Positions 1-8,781 of a stretch of 15,633 bases of DNA are shown here, piece after piece; within the stretch, counting starts at the first letter, position 1; each line of letters opens with the position of its first letter. The stretch covers positions 1 through 15,633 of the forward strand of contig JAGTJM010000167.1 of assembly GCA_020747015.1 (NCBI GenBank), read 5' to 3'. Under the pieces are notes generated by a model. It saw only the letters and a program-made list of their open reading frames with translations, did no database searches and was not told where the DNA came from. The DNA is from Pyrenochaeta sp. MPI-SDFR-AT-0127. Lineage: Eukaryota > Ascomycota > Dothideomycetes > Pleosporales > Cucurbitariaceae. The translations under genes were made by a program, and so were the position numbers.

Positions 1-311
1 GCTTTCTTAGACCTAGTCCTAGTAGGTTTCTTACTCTTTAATTATTCTAGGCTTCTTTTTATATTCTATTCGCTTAATATATTATATACGTTCCCTATAA
101 TAGTATATAGGCTAGCCTATAGCTCTACTAATAACGCTACTAGGTCCTAAGGTTAGCTCTCTATTATATTAAGAAGAAGCTGCGTAGAGCTATCTAGTAG
201 AGAGAGGTTACTAGCTAGTAATTCTATAGCGTAATATACCTACGAGGAGGGCTTACTTAGGTTAATAAGCTTATACACTATCTTACTAGCGAGAAATATT
301 AGCTAATAGGA

Positions 312-1990
312 GGACACTAGATCTAACTATATAGAGTAAAGGGACGGCGAGGATATATTATATCTAGCCTTATTAACTAGAAGGAGTATATAGGAGCTAA
401 GAAGCCTCTACTCTATACCTATCCTTATAGCTACGGTAGAATCTATAGTAGCTATAAGGCCTACGTGTTAGGGTTATATTAATATATATAGCGTAGATAG
501 TAACTTACGCTCTACTAGGATACTAATACCGCTACTAGCGACTACTATATTAAATTCTACTATAAGATTACCTATAGCTATACCTCTTATAGACTATAAA
601 AGGCTAGCTAGTAGAACTATATAATAAGTAAAGTGTATTTTAGAAGGTAGGCGTAAGGGGAGATAGATAGATAAATAGGAGGAAAGGACGTTAGGCTAGG
701 TAGGTAGGAGAAGGCGAAAGAAAATAAAAAAGGGGTACAGCGAAGCTAAAGATAAAGAGAATATAGTAGAGATAGATACTAAAAGAGCTTTAGTTTCTTA
801 TAGCCGTTACTTCGCTACTGTATATTATATACGGGCTTACTATAAAGCGTAGTATAATATAAAGATAGTATACCTAATACTAGCGTCTCTCTACGTCCCT
901 ACTATATAATGCGAAGACCTTAGCTATTAACTAAATAGTATAGCGAGAATAGCTAAACGTCTAAGTAACTAGTAGGGCGGTATATTCTAACTATTAGGCT
1001 TATATAGGGTAAGTTAGTACTAGCGGTAAAATAGTTCGCTAAGGGAGGTATAGTAGAGACGTATAGATAGTTAGAGGTTAGAGTAAATATACGAGCTACG
1101 CTAAGATACTTATAGTAGCTTCTAGAAGGCTTTAAAACGCTATATAGACTAGATAGGTATTTCTTAGCTACTAATCCTGTTACCTAATATAGCTGCTTCG
1201 TTTATACCCTCTTCTATTTAGTGTAGTTATTAATTAGCGCGATTATATTAAGTTCGGCTGCGTTATACTAAATAGGCCGTGCGCTAGGGTACTAGGGAGG
1301 TACTATTTATACTAAGGTAATGCGGGTCTAGTTATAGTTATAGTCTATATTACGATATTACTACTAAGACCTAACCCTACGAGTTTCTTTAAGAGCCTCT
1401 CTTATAATATAATCGTTTTCGCTAATAAAAGGATAGTAAGAAGCGTTAGTATTTATACTACTAGCTTAGTAGCTAATACGTTAAAATAATACTAGTAACT
1501 TAGTAGTTAGGGGCGTAATTATCGTCTTTATAGGAGGCATCTCTATAGATATAAAGATAAGTACTTTTACCCTAATCACAACTTATATTATTTGTATTAC
1601 TCTATTATCTTTCCTTATATTTACTTACCACTATATATTTCTCTTACCGCTTTATATTCTCTTATACTACCCTAGCTTAACTATCCTGTAAAGACTATTT
1701 CTAGATACGCGGCTTCTATAGATAATTTTACCTCTAAGTACTCTTTATACCTAACGTTAAGCCTATACTATATAATAAAGCCCTTTTAATATACACGCAT
1801 TAATAGTCGCAGCTATTTTAGCGTTTACTGCAGGCATAACTACTAATACAGTACTAGTTATCCTCCTGGATAGCCTCTCTAATAGCCTCCTATCTAGGCT
1901 TCTAATAACTATTAGCCTTAATCTACCTATAGCTATTAATAATCTATAGGTTATATACACTAGATAATATACTACGTTATACTAATAGTA
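312..1990 (+). pseudogene. RIP-degraded gene for a probable multi-pass membrane protein
   Basis: Frame 3 can be read for most of this stretch if TAG and TAA are treated as former CAG, CAA or TGG codons. Almost no TGA occurs, as expected for RIP of a real frame. An early part (about 370-600) reads as a Tyr-rich soluble segment. About 1029-1490 is rich in Leu, Arg and Gln-derived stops. About 1491-1676 is free of stops and strongly hydrophobic, consistent with several transmembrane helices, and another hydrophobic open stretch lies at about 1791-1940. The start and end are not defined, because RIP has erased any clear ATG context. I do not recognise the family. RIP itself raises Ile, Leu and Tyr, so the membrane call is tentative. 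It may be the N-terminal part of the repeat protein that follows in another frame. Confidence 0.45.
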
Positions 1991-2844
1991 TTAGGAGCTA
2001 GATAATTTAAGACTAGACCTCTTATAAGGCTTAGCTAGTAGCGAAGAGAGAACTACAGCGAGGCTAGGGACGTAGCAGGCGTAGGCGAGCTAGTAATATC
2101 GCTAAGGGTATAGTTAGCGGTATTAGTAGGGTAGTAGATACTATTTTTATTAGGTAGACGATCTAAGACTAGACGTCTTAGGAGGCTTAGCTAGTAGCGA
2201 AGAGAGAGCCTTAGTAAGGCTGGGGACGTAGTAGACGCGGGCGAGGTAGTTATATTAGCGACGTTATTAAGGGCGTAAGTAAAGATATTAGTAGCGTAGT
2301 AGATAGAATCTTTATTAGGTAGATAATCTAGGACTAGACGTCTTAGGAGGCTTAGCTAGTAGCGAAGAGGGAGCCGCAGCGAGGCTGGGGACGTAGTAGA
2401 CGCAGGTGAGGTAGTTATATTAGCAGCGTAGTAGAGGGTGTAAGTAAGGGTATTAGCGGCGCAGTAGATATAATCTTTATCGGATAGATAATCTAAGACT
2501 AGACGTCCTAGGAACCGCAGCCAGTTGCGAAGAGGGAGCTATAGTAAGGCTAGGGCTATAGTAGACGCAGGCGAGGCAGTTATATTAGTAGTATTATTAA
2601 GGGTGTAGGTAAGGCGATTAGCGTTAGAGTAGATAGAATCTTTATTAGATAGATAATCTAGAACTAGACGTCTTAGGAGGCTTAGCTAGTAGCGAAGAGG
2701 GAGGTATAGCGAGGCTAGGAACGTAGTAGACTTAGTAGAGTAGGAATTTACTAGGTAGGCGTTAAGTTACTGTGTAATAGCGACTTAACTAGTCTAGATT
2801 TAGAGTTAGGTGTAGATTTAGACTTTCGTGGTATAGATTTCTAA
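1990..2844 (+). pseudogene. RIP-degraded coding tail with 55-residue tandem repeats
   Basis: Frame 1 runs through the tandem repeat array and about 100 bases beyond it, with stops only at positions explained by CAG to TAG or TGG to TAG. Different repeat copies keep different original codons: the copy at about 2350 keeps GGC TGG GGA, and the copy at about 2515 keeps CAG CCA GTT. The original residues can therefore be checked against each other. Each unit contains a basic Arg-rich patch (consensus GRSRRRRGSYI), a helical stretch with the pattern KGVSKxISxVVDRIFIR, and a Gln/Ala-rich link. The frame ends near the TAA at 2842-2844. It may be the C-terminal part of the membrane-protein relic upstream, joined through a lost intron or frame change. 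The function is unknown. Confidence 0.6.
2029..2745 (+). repeat. Tandem repeat, about 165 bp, five copies
   Basis: The landmark GCTTAGCTAGTAGCGAAGAG recurs, with RIP differences, at 2029, 2185, 2350, about 2515 and 2680. The spacing is 156, 165, 165 and 165 bases, all multiples of three, so reading frame was preserved across the array. The copy at about 2515 is the least mutated at this landmark, reading CCGCAGCCAGTTGCGAAGAG. The copies diverge mainly at C/T and G/A positions, as expected from RIP. Confidence 0.85.
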
Positions 2845-3805
2845 GATAGATAGTAGTAGTTTCTATAAGCGAGTATAGTATAAAAATATAGATTATAAAT
2901 AAGTAAGTTTATTAATTTAAGGGAGTAAAAAATATACTATAGATAGGTGACTAATAAAAGATAGTCTATAAAGTATAAAAAAAAAGAAGTAAAAGGAAGA
3001 TTAAGGTTTATATTAAAGGGCTATAATAATAGTAATAGTATTTAGGAGGTTATAAGGTAGGTTAAGAGTTAAGTAAAAGAGATTTATTTTTTTAGTATTA
3101 TTAGAATTTTTTAAATCTTTTATTATAAAGGCCTGATTCGAGGTAAAGGTTAGGATAGAAATTATAGAGTTTTAGATTTAAAATATTTAGAAACTAGCTA
3201 GGAATCGATGTGCAGCTATTCTTTAGGTATTCTACGTTATAGTAGTGGAGATATAGTAGTTAGAAGGTAGAGGGGTTAGTGTTTAGGTTCCTGATTTGGT
3301 AAGGCTCACTCGCGAGTAGCACTAACCTAATTAAGGTTTTTTTAGAAACGTCGAGGAGTAGTATTAGGGAGACTAATAATCGTATAAGATAGATATAGGC
3401 GCTAGATATATATTATACGCTTCTTTTAATTCTATATAGATGTCCTATTCTACGCGCAGGCGTAGCTAGCGGGAGGTATAGTAGTAGTAGTGTACTAGAG
3501 GAGACGCTAGCCGGACTAGGGTTTTTTCGGAATCCTATCTTTAAGCCCTCTATAGGACTCGTAAAAGAGGTGTCTCTATAGTAAAATAATCGAAGGGTTA
3601 ATACAATAGCCTTTTATGTGTATAATTATTAGGAAAGTAGAAGGTATAAACGCTGGCGCAACCTCGGAGATAAGAGGTGTGATAAGGTGATGTGATATGC
3701 GATATAATAGGTTATCTAGCCTCCCAATATGAGCTACGTTACGAGGAAACTCTATAGTCTCGATGCTAAGGACTTAGGAGCTCCTGCTATTATTCCTCCT
3801 AGATT
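2845..3805. other. No gene seen; RIP-mutated spacer
   Basis: This stretch is AT-rich, with many stops in all frames and no continuous frame after allowing for RIP. It contains the inverted repeat at 3274-3327. The last 150 bases before 3806 are less mutated and probably hold the former promoter of the large relic gene downstream. Confidence 0.6.
3274..3327. repeat. Interrupted inverted repeat with a CG-rich hairpin
   Basis: GGTTAGTG at 3274-3281 is mirrored by CACTAACC at 3320-3327. Just inside the right arm is the perfect 10-base palindrome ACTCGCGAGT (3308-3317), flanked by GCT and AGC to give a longer hairpin. The element is unmutated in comparison with its surroundings. It could be a solo transposon terminus or a small foldback element. 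No partner terminus was found elsewhere in the window. Confidence 0.4.
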
Positions 3806-6800
3806 ATGCCTAGGGACCTTCAGTCTAAAAAGGCTGGCGGTAGGCCGAGAAAACATGGCACTATAGCAGCAGCAGTAGAAGCTAAGAAGGAGAGCGATCG
3901 GCGACGATATCGGCGTACACGCTAGTAATTGGGTCTAATAGACTTTATAGTGTATAAGCCTCTACTTCCAGTTAATGTGCCTATAGAAACTCTACCAGAG
4001 CTTGGTGTTAGGACTAGCGCCGACGTCCCTATTCCTTGAGAGCGCAACCGCGATGGCTAATAAAGCGATATACTATCTCACGCGTAAGTAGAATATATAT
4101 AAGCACCCCTTTTTATAACTAGTAAGGAAGAAAGGCTAACTGCTACGTAAATTAAGCTAGTACGGGCGGAAGAGCTGGAGTCTAGCGTCGAACAAGATGA
4201 ATATGAGGCTGCTATCTTAGACTAACTTAACGAGATAGATGCGAGGACTGCAAATATTCTACTAGAAATGCGGTATAATAAAGCTGGAGATCAGGCAGAC
4301 GCGGGCAGTCTTCTAGGAGGATTAATAGATAACGAAAGGGCCTAGTGTGGGTTGGGAATGCCGCTAAGCCTGGAGATAGAAAATTCAGGCGACTAGTTCG
4401 ACGGCAGAGGCAGCAGTAACGAACTAGGGCCTAATCACAATGGGCTTATAGGTGAAGATGCTGCGGGTACTCGCCACTCTAGAGAGGCCGAGAAGCAGGC
4501 ACCTAGTTAGTATAGCCCGGCTACTTTGTTAAGGTCGAAGCGGGGGGGTAGTAGGCGAAATACCTCGTCCCCAGCTTAGAAAAACACTCTTCTCTCTTAG
4601 ATAAGGCCTCCGCTAGAGAGCTATTCAGCCGACAGTAATCCGTCTCTATTAGTCGCCTAAAGACCTCTAAGCGTTACGATGACTTTACCTTTACGTCTAT
4701 CTACAGTTACTGCTTATTTAAACCGTACCCTATCTGTAGCTGCCACTCCAACCTCCAGGCGAGCCGTAACTACGCCTCCTACCGCATCTCTAGAACTAAG
4801 AGAGCGGACTGTTATCAAGCTTATAAGGCAGCTTCGGCGCTTCTATGGGTGCACACATGAGTAGTATAATAAAGCAGACTAGCTGCATTGATAGTATTAT
4901 CAACGCCCTGATGTACATTCTGCGTGTTCTTCCCTCTGAGAACTCACCGCTCATATTCGTGGAGACTATAATAGGGTAAGACCTCTCCTAGACGTCCTTA
5001 GTAGCTCTAAGATAATGAAGTTAGAAGACTTATCTGGAGTCGGCTGCTAGGGCGCGTTCGAAGGGATAAGTACAGTAGCCGTAGCCGCAGAAGATGGAAA
5101 TCTTAGTGAAAACCTGCCTAGAAACCTATGTCTGTCGCAATACTACTCAAAAAGTACTAAGAATCGCGCTGCTGAGACTACGTTTGACATTAATAGCATA
5201 TGCTGCTTTCCTAATAGTCTGGGCATTGCTCGCTAGGGCATTAATTAGCTCCCTAGGTCCCACCCTTTCTTGAATTTCAAAGGAGATGTGCATTTTGGCT
5301 TAAGGGTTCCTACTTATAACTAACGTAGGGACCTGATCGAAAAGTATGTCCCGCTTTATAAAATACCTCACTATTATTTTGGTTTAATAATTGGTATAGA
5401 GTTGCTCTTCATTTATATCTTCTTCCCTACGCTCTACTTAGAGAGCTAATATAAGCACACTACACACCTCAGCGACTAAGATTAGCAGCTCTGGTACGAT
5501 GCAATTCTTAGCCCTGCTCTAAAGAAGACTATTAGATGCTTAAATATTCTACAGCATTGTCCTGCTTCTACCTATATCGTTAGCCTGGACTTAACTACGC
5601 TATCTTCTAAGGGTTTTGCCCGGAAAGAATCTGCGCGTGAGTAGCTACTAAGGTATGCGTTATAGCTAAAGCATTTAGATCTACTCTGGCACTGTATCCT
5701 CGACACTATAATATAGAATCCCAGCTTCGATCGATTCGAGGGCGCTACTATTTTCCTGCATACAAAGAATACCAAACTAGAATATATAGATGCTAGTCTA
5801 GTCTTAGCATACAGGCGTTGGGAGCAATACTGGTCTAAGGTTGCTGATCCGCAGTTCTACAACAAGGATCGCACCTTTATCGATCTTAGTAAGTAAGTTA
5901 CATCAGAGGATAGCGCTCTTCCGTACGACTTAATCCCTAAAGACTATAAGGCTAAGGTGTACCTATAGAGGAAGTGTTGCCTTAAAGCCTACGCTTAAAC
6001 CTAATAAATTGTTAACACTAACAGCAGCCGAGTAAAGGGTAGTCCTAGATACACTACGTATCCATGGGCTATAATACGAGATATAATAGGCCAAACGCTA
6101 TTTACTACACTATATAGTAAAGAGAGTACGGATAGGTTGATATATTCTCAGTTCTACGCGCTAATCAAGACGCCGTTTAATACATCCAAAATGTATGTCT
6201 TTAATAACGAGTCTCTTAAGAACCTTGCGCTAGACCCTAGGTATATTCGCTCCCTCCAGCAGGAAGGCGGGGGTATCTCATTCTCTAAGGCTGTCTGCGA
6301 GTTTATATATCTCTACAGTAAAAAGCGAGCTTATGCGAACCTTACCGATAATCGGTAGAAGTTGTATGGAATTAGGGAAGAGTATTAGATTTCTATTACA
6401 ATAATAGAGGATATCTGCGAGCGGTAGCGCTAATAGGACCTTTACGACGACTTAATCGACGATGCTAACACTCCGCTTCTGTACTATATTATCCTAACGT
6501 AAGATCTTCTTGATTTTCTTTATACTTAGATTAATAAGTACTGTTTCCTCTTTAAGTATACCCTTATATATACGGTAAGGACGTACTTATTACCCGAAAC
6601 TATTATTATAGTTGTAGCGCTACGAGCACTCTGGTTTTATTACGGCAGTAATTTAATCTAGCGAGAATTACTACTATATAAGGATCGCTAGGAGTATACC
6701 CGTAGGCAGAAGATTATAGTTAAAGAAGGTCTCGGATTTTAGGATAGCATAGAACGATACAGTATTAGCTGGTTCTTACCTAAGTTTAACTAGGCGACCT

Positions 6801-8197
6801 AGCGGCTGGCTCCGCCGCATGGAGATAATATACTAGTTAGGAATCTACTTATGTATATAGAGTATAAGCAGAGATAGCGGGCTATAAAGGATCTGCGCGA
6901 TATTTACGTTCGATTTAATTAGGCTACGGCATAGTATAATTATTATAGTATCTGCCAGAACCTAAGACTACTAGCCAAGTGGCTTAAGTACCTCTATATC
7001 CTTAACTTAGAGTAGTTTAATTCGGACTTATAGAAAGCTATACTGAAGGCTAATAAAAACTGCCCTAAGCTTTCTCTAGCCGCGATTGCGCGGGACGGCG
7101 CAGTGGTGTATTACTATTGAGGTATAAAAGATATATTTTCCGTTAATAGTATCGCCCACCTACCCTATTTTATGACTAGGAATAAGATGCGGTTTGAAAA
7201 GGTAGCGGATCTACTTAACGTTCTCTTTCTATAGGATAATGGACAGGTTCGGTTAGGCTAGGCTAATAGGCCTTACTGAGTAATTCTATAGAAGAGCTTC
7301 GAGTCGATTAAACGACGGCTGGGCTATAGGAAGGCGGAATAGTGGCTGGACGAGTTCTTTTATCTTGTTCGTTTAACTTATTAGGTACTCCTATACCTAT
7401 TAAATACTGCGCTGATTGCATTAACTAAGGCTAGTCGTAGCTAAGGCCTAAAGCGCAGAATGATATGGTTCTCGGCCGTGTATACTTATCCTAATAAAGT
7501 TAAGCTTCCTTTTTAGTCTATGCCTTATACTATTATTACCCTTCTTTAGAAGGCGCGATGGGAGATGTTTAGAGGTAGCTAGAACACGGGGGGATAGGGG
7601 ATATCTAAACTTATTAGGGCTAGCGAGTCCTAAGGAATTCGTATCTATAGTTAGGACGGTGCTAAAGAGTACTAGGTAGCTAGGAAGAGGAGCGTAGGGA
7701 AAAAAGGGTTCAGGCTGGTATAGGAGTAGTCGCAGCCTCTAAGATTAATTATATTAGAGTAGATTAAGAATAAAAGCCTTAATAAATTAGATAAGCTAAT
7801 AGTAGAAATAGTGCGTAATTATAACGGGGGGAGCGGGAATGTTTATAATAAAGGCGCAAGCACTTATAACGACGAAGGTAAAGCTAGTAGTAATTGCCGT
7901 AATCCTCTAAGAAGGAGTATAAGAGAAGTGTTTATGCGCTAGGTTTATATTAACGATAGCAGGAATTATAAGTGTGACGAGGCTATTAGCGAGGGTAAAA
8001 CTAGTAGTAGTAGCAGCCTTTTCGTGCCGTCTTTAAGTAGCTACTAGAAGCGGCCGAGAGATAGTTTATTAACTAGGATCTTTATCTTAGGTTTAAAAAA
8101 GCTTAGGTTAAAGTTACCTAGATAACGCGGTTTCTTTATCTAAGTTCGCTGCCTTAAAGCCGACTTAAAGTATTAAGATTAAGAAGAATGTAAATAA
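3806..8197 (+). pseudogene. RIP-killed single-exon gene for a very large (about 1,456 aa) protein
   Basis: From the ATG at 3806 a single frame continues to the TAA cluster at 8174-8197 with no frameshift that I can find. It is interrupted by dozens of stops, nearly all TAG or TAA. The TGA exceptions I saw are at 4037, 4889, 4937, 7118 and 7277. Stop-free segments such as 4679-4861 and 6137-6355 are in the same frame. The N-terminus (residues about 8-40) has an AT-hook-like core GRPRK followed by a basic, helix-like stretch, suggesting DNA binding. Recognisable central patches are a YL-stop-RKCCL segment near 5966, IYSQFY near 6140, a GGGIS segment near 6270 and GIREEY near 6370. From memory, these resemble a family of large uncharacterised filamentous-ascomycete proteins; I could not check this. 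No catalytic motif was identified. The C-terminal part is Ser/Asn/Gly-rich and probably disordered. The gene is dead as it stands. Confidence 0.75.
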
Positions 8198-8568
8198 GAT
8201 TTCAATTATTTACTTATTATATCTAGTGGGGTTACGCGGCGGGATTATAAAACGCACGGTCCTCCAAACACCTAAGGGTAAGCGGCGGTATACTCGAATT
8301 ATTAATTCTCCTACTCTCTACAACCCTTAGCCTCTTATCTAGGCACTAGGATACCTACACGTACTATAGAAATTTTACCTCAGCTATTAGCTAATATGCA
8401 ATAGACGACCTTCTAGATAAGTTACTTATTATAATCTATTAGTACGCACTCTATCTAGCGCAGGGTCTTTATTTTATAGGTAAGCCTTCCTTTAGGCTTA
8501 GAAAATGTAAGGTTTAATACGAAAACTAGAATAGTATTATACTATGCCTCTAAACTGTACTACTAACG
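8198..8568. other. No gene seen; RIP-mutated spacer
   Basis: This stretch has stops in all frames and strong TpA excess. It separates the relic gene from the unmutated island, and the mutated pattern stops abruptly at its right edge. Confidence 0.6.
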
Positions 8569-8578
8569 TAGGGTTAGG
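8569..8578 (+). repeat. Short interstitial telomere-like motif
   Basis: TAGGGTTAGG lies exactly at the border between the RIP-mutated tract and the unmutated island, in the same orientation as the terminal telomere. It is only 1.7 repeat units, so chance cannot be excluded. Confidence 0.45.
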
Positions 8579-8594
8579 TTGCCCCCAGGGGCAA
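8579..8594. promoter_or_regulatory. Palindromic site 1 upstream of the ParB-like gene
   Basis: TTGCCCCCAGGGGCAA consists of two perfect 7-base inverted arms around a central CA. The symmetry suggests binding by a dimeric protein. Three related copies lie within 10 kb, all beside the two intact genes. Confidence 0.55.
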
Positions 8595-8602
8595 GAATCA
8601 AG

Positions 8603-8620
8603 TTGGCCCCTGGGGGTGAA
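8603..8620. promoter_or_regulatory. Palindromic site 2 (imperfect, inverted orientation)
   Basis: TTGGCCCCTGGGGGTGAA carries the core CCCCTGGGGG, the reverse complement of the core in sites 1 and 3, with altered outer arms. It lies 8 bases after site 1. Confidence 0.5.
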
Positions 8621-8655
8621 ACCTAGTTGGCTCTAACGGGTCTACGAAGGGACGC

Positions 8656-8671
8656 TCGCCCCCAGGGGCAA
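8656..8671. promoter_or_regulatory. Palindromic site 3, exact inverse of site 4
   Basis: TCGCCCCCAGGGGCAA ends 110 bases before the ATG of the ParB-like gene. Its reverse complement occurs exactly at 11206-11221, so the two sites bracket that gene as an inverted pair. Confidence 0.55.
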
Positions 8672-8781
8672 AAGTCTATGCTAACAACGTAGCTTCGCAA
8701 ACTCCAACCCTAAAGCAATCTTCCACCTTCAAATACGCTACTTCTCCACTCTTCAGCCTCGACCTCTAAAATACAGCTGCT
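8672..8781 (+). promoter_or_regulatory. Probable promoter and 5' leader of the ParB-like gene
   Basis: The 110 bases before the ATG are rich in C, T and A, with pyrimidine runs around 8715-8770, as is common for transcription starts and leaders in filamentous fungi. No clear TATA box is seen. Confidence 0.4.

Larger units (their letters stand above)
1..8570. other. RIP-mutated subtelomeric tract
   Basis: CpA (and TpG on the same strand) is scarce while TpA, TAG and CTA are in great excess. CpG is still common (GCG, ACG), so the loss is specific to CpA rather than a general deamination of methylated CpG. This is the signature of fungal repeat-induced point mutation acting on duplicated DNA before meiosis. 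The mutation is densest at 1-3100 and 6400-8570 and milder at about 3650-5300, where CA dinucleotides survive. No intact gene longer than about 75 codons exists here. Bases 1-311 show only this pattern and no frame that I can support. Confidence 0.9.

Noticed and set aside
1763..1960. A minus-strand 65-residue frame.
   Set aside because: RIP lowers stop frequency unevenly between strands. The plus-strand frame 3 fits the neighbouring degraded coding sequence better.
5572..5775. A minus-strand 67-residue frame.
   Set aside because: It lies opposite a well-supported part of the large degraded plus-strand gene and has no other support.
8579..8671. Reading the palindromes as a CRISPR array or as rho-independent terminators.
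   Set aside because: The spacing is irregular, the orientations are mixed, there are no T tracts, and the host is a eukaryote.
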